From Syngnathus acus (taxonomy: Eukaryota; Chordata; Actinopteri; Syngnathiformes; Syngnathidae), in assembly GCF_901709675.1 (NCBI RefSeq), contig NC_051094.1:9480501-9544500 (forward strand): a DNA stretch of 64,000 nt, read 5' to 3'. The translations under genes and the position numbers were made by a program. The notes below the pieces were generated by a model. It was not told the origin of the DNA, ran no database searches, and saw only the letters and a program-made list of their open reading frames with translations. Of the stretch, positions 1 to 13,016 are shown piece by piece. Every line of letters starts with the position of its first letter. Within the stretch, counting starts at the first letter, position 1.

Positions 1-23
1 AATACAGATATAAAATAGATTTG

Positions 24-3000
24 TCATTTTACACCATTTCTATGTCGACACCTACCCGGCTGGAGGCCCTGACACAATGCAAGATTGTCCAGCAGCAGAG
101 CAGCGTTCTCCTCCGCCCACGTGCTGAGGCGCTGTGCCGTCGCTAAAGATTCCGAATACTTTCCAGCCATGCGTAGCAGGTAAGGCAACACATGTGCACA
201 CATCACTGAGGGCTCAGCAAACACATTGGCCTCATCCTGCTCATAAAGACTCCCGTACCTGAAGATGACGCCACATCACGGTTAACCTCTAGTCAAGTCT
301 ATTTTGATGCCGAATCAGTGAAGCGACCCACCTGCTGTCTGCAACTTCGCTTAGCACAGATCTCAAGTCGGAGTGGGGCACATGGCACAGAAGCACCTCC
401 AGTGCGCTCGGTGTGTCCCAGCACTCCTCCAGCAACAAATCTAGCAGAAGTGGTATAGCCAGGTTGACCTGCATGAGGTAGACGCTCCTCTGGGATCCTC
501 CTTTGGCATGATGCAGCTTGGAGATGAAGCTAGCTGCTTTTGTTCTCACCATCTGGCTCTGGTCCTGCAGCAAGTACAGGCCAGTGTTCAGCAATCTGCA
601 TGAGAGACATTTTTGTAGTATTTGCTTTACAGATGCATTAAAGTGGAAAAACTGTGTGGATATAATCTAACAGTACTTGATCATGACAGTTGGAGGAATG
701 AGATTGTGGCTCATTAGGGGAAGGGCAGCCACACAGAGAGCTTCAGCACAAGATATCCTCAGAACTTCAGCAGCATCAGGGGACCGCCGAGTCTCCAAGA
801 CATCACACCAGCGTTGGATTACAGAACTGTGAGAACTTTTTTTTTAAAGAAAGGAAGTCAGAGCTAAAAAAAAAACTGAACTAAGCTGGAATGAAATGTG
901 TAAACTTGAATTCTGACCATTGGGAAAGCAAGAGGCTTGCGCCATGCAAAGCCTGGGACAGAAACTCAGAGCCGCTTCTCTGATCCTCCAGGTCCGTCAA
1001 TAACAAATCTAGACACTCGAGAAGAATAGACTCCTCAAGTGGGACTGGTGGAGAAAGAGAATCCCCCGTGGCCATCACTGCTACAAAGGCTGCAAGAAGG
1101 GCCCTGCGGTATTCCTCAACGGGGCTCAACAGCGCCTCCTTCAGACTGGACTGCAAGTAAAGAGCACTGAAATAAACCACGCTTCATCTTGCTCCACATG
1201 CTATAAAATAAGCAATGTTTCAGTGTCCACAATTTGTTGCGTGTTGCATATATTTAGAATTCTATCAATGTTCTTTTTTATTTTGTTTTAAATTGCTTTC
1301 CTCATTCATGTTGAGCACTGCCTTATAAAAGTCTTCAAAAGTCTGCTACTCACCCGAAGCACACTCTGGATCAATTCTTTCAAGTGGGTGTTCAATGAAG
1401 CATGGTCCTCCACCACCCATGTGACCAAGGCCAGCCTCAGATCACAGCTAGCAGATCTAAAAGTTTCCCAGAGGTCACGTGCCTGCTCGGGGTTGGTACA
1501 GAGCAACTGTATGGCTTGTTGATGGAAGAAAGACAAGCCAACCTGAAATTGAGGAAATAGCTGTCATGTCTTGATAGTATTGTTGGAGAATAGACACTGT
1601 TTATGTGTACTGAATTATTTTCTATAATACATATAGATAAAGGGAGGGGGCTTTGGATTTTTTTCTTTTACAGTTCAAATGCAATGCATCAGAATGTGTA
1701 TAAAAACGAAGCGCTACGGTATCACGCACCTGAAGTCCCCGCCGGGGTGTACGGAGCTCGTATATGAGAACGTCAAAGAGTTTTAAGAGAAAAGTCTCGC
1801 TGCAAAATTTTCGCAGTGACTCCACAACGGCACCATATGCTGCTCTCACCAGCGGGCAGCGTTGAGCATCTGTGGCAAGCCACACTGATGCCTCCACACT
1901 GCTCACCACTGCATGAAGCTCTGCTGCAGACACACTGCGCAGACAGACGAGAAAAGAAGTCAAAGTCTGCCGGTTCTGATGACTAAGTCGGAGTTTAACG
2001 ACTCACCAGTCTTTGCCGAGAGTTTTATCCAGGACAGCTTTTATGTGCAGCAGTTGCCCGTGGAGCCAGTTGTGACAGCAGCGCTCCGGTGTGCGGGGCA
2101 ACAGGGCTGTCAGATTGATGAGGATGTTCATGTACTCTGAGGGGGGAGTCATGGCGACAAGTGCCTTGGAGGCCGTCACTCTCACACTGTAAATAGGACT
2201 GGCAGAGAGCTGGAGTAGAGGAGGCAGGAAGTCCGCTGAGGGTCTGAACAGATAAAATAAGAGAAAATATGAAGTTGTCGAACAAAAATAATTGAAGATT
2301 TATGATTACCTATTGGTGCCGAATTGAGGGCTGTTTGCATTAATAATTTGAAGTTCTACTTACAGCCATGACAACTTCAAACACCAATTGAATTAAACTT
2401 TCTATACATGATAGGTGGAAATTATACAATTTTTTTTAAATGTATACATTTATACTGCCATATACTTTGATGTTGTGATACTGACTAGTATAACCTTACT
2501 CTGTTGAGCCCTGGACGCCAGGCTGCAGTTGGGATAAAAGGGTAAGAATCGGGAAGAGCGATGGCTGTAGGCGGAGCCTGGCTTCCTCAGGTTGACACGG
2601 TAGGTCACAAGCTGCCTCTCGCAGTTTCTCAAGGAGGAAAGGTTGGAGCGTGGGGTAGTGGTGCAAGAAGGCGTGGGGGGACATGCCATGCTTAGTCCCA
2701 CCCTCAATCGTGGGCCTCTGACCGAGCATCCGTGAGCAAAGAGAACCTGGTGAACACATATTACATGAGCACTCATAAAACCATCCAGGTGAAGCGTAAT
2801 GTGCTGGTGTCCTACTGTAAAGTTGCAGAGCTGCATTCCTCATGGCCCAGCAGGGAGAACTGAGCAGAGTGAGCGCTAAAATAGCGACACTTGGTGCAAA
2901 CTGAAGAATGGCGACACTCAAGCAAGATCCACGTACCAGAGCCTGCAGCGTGTGAACTGCGCACACCTATGATGGGCAAATGGAGAGTTAAAAACATTTG

Positions 3001-6000
3001 AACACATTCCAATCTCACATGAGTTGCCTTTGTGATCAGAAAACACTATTGCTATACATTTGCCTATGCACCTGTGGGAGGTCCAGCGTCTGGTCCCAGT
3101 TCTCAGAAAGTGGGACTCTAGCAGTGTCCAGTAAGGTTTGCATGACATGTGTTAAGAGTGGTCGTGCTTTACTGGCCTCCTCTACTGACACAACACACAG
3201 GATGAGCATAGGCAACCCTGCAGCCCGCCGTGTTACAGAGGTACAACTCGGAGATTGCACAACTTGTAATGCCTGAGGATATGAGAGTGAGAGAGTGAGA
3301 TCCTGAGTGTAAGCAAGGAAGCATTTATTATATTTATTCAGGCAGCGTCAATATGGGAAAGCAATTTACTTGTTGGAGCATGTGAGATGGTATATCCCTG
3401 AGCTCAGGTTCACTGCTGTTGAGTAGAGCGGAACAGAATCTGGTGAAACCCACACAGCATCCCTCTACTGCCCCCTAGTGACAAAGAGCAGATTTGTTAT
3501 TTTCATGCACATGCGGTAGCGGTAGTTCAATATAAATTTGTCTTTGCATGCAGTAATTTTCAAATTTCAAAATGGATTGCAGGTCACTGAAAGGTAGTCA
3601 TTACTGCCTGGGACTCCAAAATAAAAAACGGTTACATTTTTTGGGCGGTTTGACAGTTTTAAATGATGTTTGTATTGAAGTAGTTTTGCAAATAACTCCC
3701 TTCCGTTTAAATATATATTTACAATGTGGGGTGTTAGAATTTTGACTGCAACTTTGAAAGTAAACATGATGTACCGCGAGAAGCATGTGACAGACACTTA
3801 AACCTACCCAGTGACGGCATTTGAGGAGAATATTTCTAAAAACATCTGATGCCATTTCTAAATGTTGTTTTGTTAGAAAGCATGTGTCAGGCTTGGCTTC
3901 AGAGAGAATTCTTTCCACAAGAGATCCTAAAAGGATCCCCGTTTCCTAATGAAAAAGACAGAAATACAAATGAGCAATAGGAGTATTCAAAGTTAAGATT
4001 GCCACAAGATTGCACTGGTACCTTAAGTGACACCCAGCAGCAGGTGAGAACAAGGCTGTGCTCCTCAGACAACAAGACACATTCCTCTTCACCATCTCCT
4101 TGGTTTTCTCCAGATGAGTGAGCTATCAGAGAGCTGATGGCGTTCCCCATATCGCAGAAAGAAGGGGGTGCATCTAAAGGAGAATTGATTTCAGATAGTG
4201 TAGTTTGCTTTATCCTTTACGTTCAAATCTAAACAGCATTTTTAGTGAAGATTACCACTTTCAGTATCCTGCTGTCCGTGCAGTACGCCGAGCAGGAGCA
4301 ATGAAATGTTCTTCAGCAGGTTTAGCAGATCGGTGGTCAGTGTTGGACCAAGTGAATCACAGATGCTGCATGTGTCCTCCAATAAACATTTCTGTAGGGC
4401 GCTCAGAACACCTGAAACCAAAGTCACGACGGATAAAATAACAACTAAACTTAAAAAAACTAAAGGAATGGTGTCCAACTTTTATATTGAGACTCACCAT
4501 GCATAGGCTTGGTTCTAGCAGAAAGCATCACATCTGCCTTGGCTGTGAGATAGTGATCTTCAAGTTCCTTCACAAGGAATTTAATCAAACTGGAAGCCTT
4601 AATGTCATGGAGATCACTGACATCAATGTCGCTGTTCACTTTGCCATCAGGAAGGCCTTGCCATCTAAAAAAATAAAGATCAAATATCTAAAGTACTGTA
4701 AGTTCTGAAGGAGGCACAAGACTAGAGCTGCAAGCACTTCAAGCATACACACTCAAAGTTCAAAGCATTAGGTACAGCAGCACCTTCTAACACAAGAGAT
4801 GTATCAATTATGCTTGACATATTTAGACAGGTATGAATTTAACAATTTCTTTATTTTTGTGGTTGCAGTCTGCAGCTAGTATGTATAACTCGTTGCAAAG
4901 GCCCACAGTTGACAAATACTAACGACATCCCCGGATCTAAACCCCATCCAGAGAACAACCCCATATGGGGGGGGAAAAGAAAACTTTCAAATTTGTTGGA
5001 TGGGTGCAGTCAGAATTTTCACACAGGTCCTGTGTCATTTGTACAGAACAGGTCAACAAAAATGTGTTTGGTGGTTGGACTTACTTGTGATGGAGGACCT
5101 TCACCATCAGCGCCCCCATCTGAGCCTGCTGGACGCGAGGACTGCACACAAGCTGCTTGGTACGTACGAGCAGAGCCGTGGTGACATCAGCAGGCAGAAC
5201 GGAAGGGAAGAATCTCACCAGTAATCCCGCGGAAATTTCGCGAATCTGAAACAGCAAATATTTAGTTTTTTATCTTAAACAGAGGAAGAGAATAAAAATG
5301 AGGCTTGAGCAGCTCTACTTCATTTGTGGAATCTTCCAAACAGCTGATGAGAACCAAAAGTCTTTTTCTGGAGAAGAAGTCCCACTGTCCTCTCGACCTA
5401 GCACAGCTAATGAGAGATCCCATGTTCACTGGAAAAAACAAATCAAGGGGCCAGACTTATAAAATACTGGAAAAGAGATATCATTGATCCCGTGAGGGAA
5501 ATATTATTTGACAATGTATGGACACGACAAAGTGCCCATACTGACCGGGCGGTTGTCCCTTCTTCTTGTCGGGGCTCCAGGTGTCAGTGCAAGTCTCCAG
5601 CAGTGCAGACAGTAACAGTAAGACAGTTTTCTTCCTCTGATAACTGTGATCTGGTGTCAAATTGCAGAATACCAGTTGGCTCAACCAGTCCACAAAACCT
5701 ATGACAAATAGAAACAAAAATAGGGATACATTATAAGCACACACAGATCACTCACGGATAATTATGCAGACCTGCACAATCCAATGCTTGAGTTGCATCG
5801 AAATGCTTTTAATATTGTGGTAAATTAATTTCAATTTGCAAAGACTTGCAGGAATTTTACTGACATGAAAATATATTCCTATTACTATTGTATATCTATT
5901 ATTATAGTCTTATTACTATCATCAATAAAAAAAAATTGGGGACAAATTGGAAAACAAATTGGATTTTTCTTGTTATTTAAAGAGAAAAATCAAACTTTTA

Positions 6001-9000
6001 ACAAAAATGGAAAGACTTCATAATGTTATCTTATTCACCTATTGCCATGGCAAGTATTTCCATCTGGCTGGTATCCTGCTTGGCCTTTTGCCGTTTGATG
6101 TTTGCCAAGCAGCCATCTCGGATCCGAACCAAAAATTTCCTCACCGCTGCTTTAAAATGTTGTCGAAAAAGCGAGGACTCCGAGTTTAAGTTCTGAGGGA
6201 TAAAGGCTCTCATGATAGCAAGTTCTACTTGTGTTGGAATCTCTTTGGTCTTGGGGCTGCAACACAGTAAATTGAGAGCAGCGAGTCGAACTTTATCATC
6301 TGCAGAGCCCAGGGCGAGCTGAAGGATTTTGAGGGTAGCGCTCCCCTGCAGAACCCAGGGAGAGCTCCCAGTCACAGCCCTGTAGCTACTCATAATGAAT
6401 GCCCAGGCACAGAGGTGGCCTGGTGAGCACGGGTCCAGAGAGGCCAGCAGAGGCTCCACAGCGGAAGGGAATACTTGGAAGGTGCAGGGGAGTAAATACG
6501 TGCAGCTGTTACTTTGAAGAATAACTACATGTGAGGTCAGCGCCTCAAGAAGGACAGCTAACCACCGTTCCGCCCACTTATTGCCCAGCTGCGACTCTGA
6601 AACAGCGTCAGCGCAAAGCTCCCTTCTCTGCTGCTGGATCAGACACTTGTAGAGTTCCGACCCGCATGGAGACAAGTGATCGTTTGACAAGCACTTCAGG
6701 AGGTGATTTGGTATCTCAGCATAGTGATCCAGCACCTGCTTGATGAAATGGTTGTGTATTAAACAACAGCGCAAAGATCAACACTACAAAAGCATTCTTG
6801 CTCACCGTGTCGGTCCCCAAATATGGAAGTAGAGCACAGAGGCGATGATACTTGGCTTTGGATTCCCAAGGGAGTTGAATAATTCGATTTAGTAGAGTCA
6901 AATAAAGAGGCTTCTTAATGTCACCAAAGCGCTCACAGTCCATGTCATAGAGCTCCAACAGCAAACTAAAGGTAACACGGGCACAGTCGGACACTCCTTC
7001 CACCTAACAGTGCACATGAAGACAATTTATAAATAGGTTTAGAAAAGAAATAATGATCTCATCACTCAAAGTAAATATAACACTACAAATAATGTAAAGC
7101 TATTCCAATGAAGTAGTTGAACTCACTGGACTTTCAGCACTGGTCCAAATGAGAGAAACGAGCTGTTTCTGCAGGTTGCTACCATCAGCCAGAAAACGGC
7201 CACCCGTCATCTTCCAGATATGAGGCACACATTCTTTAACCTTCTTCAGCCATAGTAAGAACACTGCAATCATGTGTCATATTTGAATAGGAGATTCTTG
7301 CATGAATTAAAATCACGTCTTTATCCGACTCACCCTCGAAGGCAAGGTAGTGACCATTCAGCTTCTCCTTGCACAAATCATAAAGCAGAGGAAACAAAGC
7401 ATCCAGCAGTAAGCTGCCCTGTGAAGACAATTGTGCATCATTTGGTCAATAAAGTCGACATGTCAGTCATCTTATGTCAATTATGCAAGCCAACATATTC
7501 ACCTCTGCGCCCGCTACACAGGAACTGAGCAAAATGTGAGGTTGACAGCCCGTCACGAGGCCTCTGCTCATTGCCAGCTGACCCATTCCGTCCACCGAGA
7601 GGGGGCAACACTGCACCCGAAGGGCCCCCACAGTCAGCAACTCTTGAGGACCAAAACTTTGTTAGAAGCCTCCAACCAGTCGTATGCATATGTAGAATTT
7701 AAAAATGTATACTAAAGAAATGGTAGCGAAACACCTCTACGATATTTTGCTAGTGCTCAGTAGTCCAGCAGTGATGTTGTACCTGAATGAGAGCTTTGTA
7801 GAAGAGCCCAGGCAGCGGCTGCACCTGTGCTGCTCTCTGATGCCGTGTTGATGAGCATGGCCACGGCGGTCCCCGCCAAAAGACGAGTGTCTCTGTTCCT
7901 GCTCTGAAAGACAAAAAAAATTAGGATGAAAGAAAAGCGTTGTGAAGGGTTTGAGGATGAATCAAGAAAGAAGACTTTGACAAAAATATGCCGAGTCTAT
8001 TTAGGTTTTAAATAATTAACAGAAGAGGTTATAACAAACCTGCCCAAAGATTATTTCTGCGAGCGCCTGCAAGATGTCCTTCATGACAGGGCTCCTCTCT
8101 GTTTTGTCCCAAATTGCAAATGAAACCTCTTTAGACAACAGCTGAAATATCTGGAGGCAAACCTGCGGAAATCACATATTAGGGCCAAGATGACTAGCTG
8201 TTAAGGAAGATCATGGATTCGACACATTATTTCAATTGGACTAACCTTCACAGCCATGTAACATAGCTGCCCATCTCGCAGGGACTCTTGTTGCAATATT
8301 AAAGGGAAGAACTTGGCCACTTTGTCCAGAAAGGAAGGACAAAGCTCCCGCCACACATCACGGCCCACAGCGCTGACCTCCAGGAGCATACAGGCTAAAA
8401 GTGTCAAAAAAATGACTTCTTCAGTCTAATGAGATTCAAGAATTATATCAATCTTTTTTCTCTCTTTCATGTTGCTGTTTAATGACAGCATATAATATGC
8501 CAGAAAAGTGCACCAATACGGTGAACACCAACCTCTCTGAAGGTCTTCAAGGGAGAATATCTGGAAAATGAAACGTCAGCATTACCTTCCTGCAGCTTTT
8601 GGGAATGCCAGCAACGTTTTGAACCGAGTTCCTGTGTACCTGCTCAGAGTGAACGACAGAGTTCAGACAGATGTGGATCTCGTCGAACACCAGCTGATGA
8701 TCCACCTTCGCCAGATGTTGCAACATCTGCAGAGAAGGAGCAACTGGAAGCATAAGCGAGATGACACTTGAATTTGATCAGCAAGCAGACTGGAGAATCG
8801 ACCTGGTCCACTTTTCTACAAGCTGTGGATATCTGCACCATGCGAAGCTGCAAGGAGACGAGTAGTCTGACGAGAAGTTGGAGATGATCACGCTCCAGAA
8901 TATGTAGCTTCACGATCTTCAACAAATGGGCAGCCTCGTCCAAACTGCGCTCTTTACTCCTTTTAACATCGCTCCTGTTCACAGAGGGTATATATCGGGC

Positions 9001-9166
9001 TAATATTAATGTCATCCTCAAGGCTGGGAGGGTGAAAAAAACAAACAAACCTGGAGCACTCCGAAAGTTTATCCAAAACGCGCTCGAGTTCTTGATTTCC
9101 ATTGGCATTCCATTGGTCGATGACACAGTTTTGTAGACTTGTCAGAAGTTCCTCAAAAGACATCAT
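24..9166 (-). CDS. thada: THADA, tRNA 2'-O-methylation regulator / thyroid adenoma-associated protein
   Basis: This is a complete spliced gene. Exons in transcript order: 9166-9051, 8974-8803, 8726-8586, 8560-8533, 8394-8246, 8162-8040, 7903-7783, 7642-7503, 7418-7334, 7263-7127, 7003-6806, 6735-6039, 5698-5546, 5428-5319, 5245-5085, 4664-4498, 4411-4256, 4173-4022, 3945-3808, 3474-3370, 3272-3072, 2966-2816, 2746-2500, 2243-2007, 1934-1730, 1542-1354, 1150-918, 826-677, 595-332, 258-24. They sum to 5361 nt, one open frame of 1786 aa (human about 1950). Family landmarks are the TCCWVSLK block (exon 18), TRRAAGLP (exon 21), WAMRNAALQLY (exons 22-23) and a YPTLQPFLLEKL block (exon 23), all in the DUF2428 region. 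The rest is helical HEAT-like repeat. THADA partners FTSJ1 in tRNA position-32 2'-O-methylation, and a SERCA/calcium role is reported. The start was placed at the tandem ATG at 9166; an in-frame ATG at 9229 is an alternative. Confidence 0.94.
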
Positions 9167-9597
9167 TAAGTCCGCCGCATTGACAGCAATCACAAGACAG
9201 ACAACCGTGGAGGTGTGGATCACAATCACGATGGATCACATCACCGCTACGACCGGTTGGAAAGTTGTCATTCTGGCTTCGTAGCGACTTACTGCCACCT
9301 GGTGGACGGAGTGTACAGTTCTCTTACTTTTAATACTGCACATTGATGGAACTACAAACGATAAGCAAAAGGGTAGAGCGCAACAACTAAAACAATAAAA
9401 AATCATCATAAATACATTTTAAATTTGACAATCTAAATCAAAACAGGAAATTATGTTTCATGGCCACAATATTTTTATTTTGCATTTGATCCCATTATTC
9501 TGTGCAGGTGTACCAAACAATGTAGCCAATGAAGTCAGTCTGTCCTGTCAACAAGCCTGGTTTGAGATGATGATGATGTAAATGGTAAATATTAATT
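9167..9597. other. Intergenic spacer between THADA start and DNAH10 copy A stop
   Basis: This 431 bp stretch lies upstream of THADA and downstream of DNAH10 copy A, both read leftward. It should hold the copy A 3' UTR on the right and the THADA 5' UTR and promoter on the left. The left part also allows an in-frame N-terminal extension of THADA to 9229. I see no other gene here. Confidence 0.6.
9474..9479 (-). terminator. Candidate polyadenylation signal of DNAH10 copy A
   Basis: A canonical AATAAA on the minus strand lies about 120 nt past the copy A stop codon at 9598-9600, a normal distance for a short 3' UTR. This rests on hexamer and position only. Confidence 0.5.
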
Positions 9598-12500
9598 TTA
9601 GTCAGTATTGAGGGATAAACAGACACCCTGGAGCACCCAATGGGAGAGGTGCTGCGTGGTGAACAGATCAGCCTCGAAAACCAAACCAACACCCATTGCA
9701 TTCCTCCGCAACGATGTAGTGTACACTGGTGTCCGCAATGTATTCTGTGAAGAAAAACACACAAACATGGGCGCAAACTTTAGGTGGGGAAACAATACAT
9801 TGATGCACACATCATGGATTGTGATCCACACCTGCAACCTGAGACGTTGGGTCTCTATGGGGATGACTCTGAGAATGGGCAGCTGAACCACAAGAACTTT
9901 TGGTTTACTCTTCACCAGGGAGCCCATTTCCATGTCCCAGTCTGCTCCTTCAAGGTATAAACCAGACACAAAGCAACCTGCAAGAAAAAACTCTTATGAA
10001 TCAGTCTCAAGTGACATCAGATCAAATTGGGTTCAGTTCATTACCCTGTGCAGGTCTGTCTCTGATTTCGTCCTCTTCACGGTGGCGGGTCACCTCAGTG
10101 TAAAGTGTGGAAAGATCCAGAGGCCAACCATTTGCTCTGCATGCAGCTTGAACTAAGGCAGTCAGGTAGGATTCTGGGATGTGGAGTCCTGATAACCACA
10201 TGACCTTTGGCTCTGCTGTATCCACCTTTGGATTGAAAAAAATGCAAATAAATCTGTTGCACAAATGCACATGATGTCACGCACGACTTTCCTCACCCAT
10301 GACTTATACTGCTCAAATCGCCTCTTGAAATGAATCATCCAGTTGCCCAGCGATTTGAGTGTGTCAGGTGCCAACTTCTTCCAAATAGCAGGGATCTGAC
10401 CGTTAAAAAGGGCCCGGGCGACTTCATCCAGCTCACTGCTCATGCCCACCTCACCAGCCAAGGCCTACACACGCCGGACAATGGTAATCGAGGCAAGTCT
10501 GCTAGAGACATAAAAAGCCACAAGCGTGTCCCTCCCTCTCACCCTCTGCAGCTCGGCCAGAGACCGCTTCATGCGAATCACCAGTTTGTTGAAGCGCTCC
10601 AGCTCTTGAAGCAGCACCACCGATGTAGGAGAGATCTCAGGTCCAAATTTCTTCCGGGTAACATCCAGGTCAAAAACTGCAGGCAACTTGTTCTGGATGT
10701 CCTGGGCCACCTGAGTGATGTACTCGTCCCTGCTGATGCTTCCACCAGACTCGCCTGAAGCAGCGGAGAGCGGTTGTGAAGTGGCAAAGTGCCGCATAGA
10801 ACACAAGTGAGAAAAAGGGACGACAAGTGCCACTTGGTACCCGTCTGCGGTTGCAGGTCGATGAGATGCAACCACATATCTTTCGCTGATTGTGTGTAGT
10901 AGCCGATCTCTGCGTTGGAATGAAGACCCATCACCTCGGGGGTGTTTGCCAGTGGTAGAGACTCAATCTCGTCTGTAACCAATGACAAGCTATGAAGCAT
11001 AATAGTGAACACAGAGGGTACACAGAGGGACACAACTAAAAACTGACCAACATAAACATCCTCGGGTCCATTTGGAGGAATCTTGTAGTCTACCTCATTG
11101 TTTTTGAAAAAGTGGAATTGGCAAAAGTCATAAAAGAGGAAGTCTCCAAGTACTCGTCCATGTAGACGTTCAGGATCCGGCGGTCAAAACTGTCAATGAC
11201 TCGTCCACCGTACATCACCTGCAAAATGTGAATATAATCAATTTGCAGCACTGTTGTACGACGTGTTCTAATCTCGTAAACTAACCTCGCCTACGAGATA
11301 CTTAATACTTCCCCAGGGAATATTGCTCTCTTTCTGGTTGTGAGCTTTGGTCAGGTAGGTGTTCAAGATCTCCAAACACACCTGTTGAGCACAGTTGCAA
11401 CACCGAGGTAACGCAAGCCGGTCCGGATCGGTCCAGACAGTTCCTAGGACCGCTTACCAAGAAGTCTGATTTGCTAAAGTCGTAGGGGACATTCCATCCA
11501 ATTTTGCCGTACTTTCGCCTCTCTTGCACCACGGCATGGAAGAAAGACAGCACGTAGACCAGGCTGCGGAAGGCCGTGTGCGGGCAATCCGTCAACGTCT
11601 GATGGGAGATTTTAGAGTAGGTGGCTCTCATGTTGAGCTTGAGACCGTTCGGAGCCTCGGTCACAACCTGCGGGGTAAGACATTGTTCAAGGAGGAAAGC
11701 AACATTTACGTTTCACACGGCCCCGTTGCTAAACGTAACGAGAGCTGGTCATTCCACCTTGAGAGACTTTTGAAGAATGCCAATGGGGAAATCATCAATA
11801 GGGTTGGTGGTCAACCAAAGGCGAAAGTTGGGGTGAGGCTTGGTGACCCTCTCGATGCACTTCTCCAAATCTTTCAGCCATTTTACCAGCAGGTGGCAGT
11901 TCTGTAGCATCAACCACTGACCACGAGCCGCCGCCAGTTCCAGAAGGTGTAGCGCAACCTTAAGAAGTGGCCAAAAAAGAACATCAAGTTTCACATTCTT
12001 TTTTCAAATTTTAAATAGTAAACAGCTATTGCTGACACGACACTGTGGCCAAAAACTGTACATAAGGTTCAGTATTTCAGTTATTGCTGAAAATGAAGAA
12101 TATTCACGAGAAGATGCTGATCCTTTATGGGGGTACGTCTGTTTTGCTTCATGTCTTGTGTTTGGTTTGCCGTTTTGAAAGTTATGTTCAGATATTATGG
12201 CGATACTTATTTGCTTTGTCATGTTTGTTCAAGCCTTTTCCTTCTGACGAGCTTTTCCCCCTGGTTTTTCCTGTTCTTCTTTGTATTGCCTAGCTCGCGT
12301 CGGATTTGTTTGTTATTTGGTGTTTGTTCTAGTACTGATGTGTTTTATGAATATTCTGACACCATGTTCTTGGAAACAACCTGTTTCTCCAGAAATAATA
12401 CACAGTATCAGGACCAGCTGGAGGTCAAATGTCTTGGAAAATATTGTCTGGGATTGGGGGAAAGAAAGGAGGTCCAACCATAAGATGCCATAACATGTTT

Positions 12501-13016
12501 TACACATGTGAGATGGACATTCTACTGCTCAGCCATTTCATATGCAGCATGATAATGCCCTTTGAGAGTAATATAAGGAAAAAATAATCAATGGTACCTT
12601 CTCCTGGCCTTGGCCCATAGCAAGGAACTTGAACTTGTTCCCAAAGCCAGTCCTGTCAGCGAGTTTCATGAGGTCAGCTCCGGGGTCAGAGCCAGGGCTC
12701 AGGATGAAGACGATGGGGGAGAACTGAGTGCTCTGCTCATAAATGACGTCAAAACTGATCACCGGAGGTTGAACATATCTGGCAAGAAAGATATTGAACA
12801 TTATCTCTAGGCACGTTCGCCCGATTTATGCCATTCAATACACTTGAACTAAAAGAAGGACCTCTCGCCCATGATGATGGTGACGTAGTCGGTGATGGCT
12901 CTGTAGACTCTGTCGACCCGGAAACAACGCAGCAGGAGCAGCTTCTGAAAGTCCGTCAGCCTCTCGCCATATTTCATTGGCATCGGAGCCTGTTCCGGTA
13001 CATCAAGATCATACCA
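9598..13016 (-). other. DNAH10 copy A C-terminal block (AAA5-AAA6 region and C-terminal domain)
   Basis: Exons 66-77 encode about 666 aa after the point where copy B leaves the window. Recognisable pieces are FILSPGSDP with the [11 protein letters not shown] stretch, the WLMLQNCHL motif, [17 protein letters not shown], and ALANTP-type and [12 protein letters not shown] motifs of the dynein C-terminal domain. All frames are open except exon 71, where a lost G in the expected DEYLGDF motif near 11145 shifts the frame. Intron 67 (11959-12597, 639 bp) is unusually long for this gene and holds no recognised gene or repeat. Confidence 0.85.

Noticed and set aside
2450-3018. Overlapping minus-strand frames as extra genes near THADA exons 21-23
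   Set aside because: Only one frame carries THADA conservation; the others are shadows or intron read-through.
11959-12597. Plus-strand frame (118 codons) in copy A intron 67 as a small membrane protein gene
   Set aside because: It is hydrophobic because the region is T-rich, with no recognised domain, and it is in an intron.
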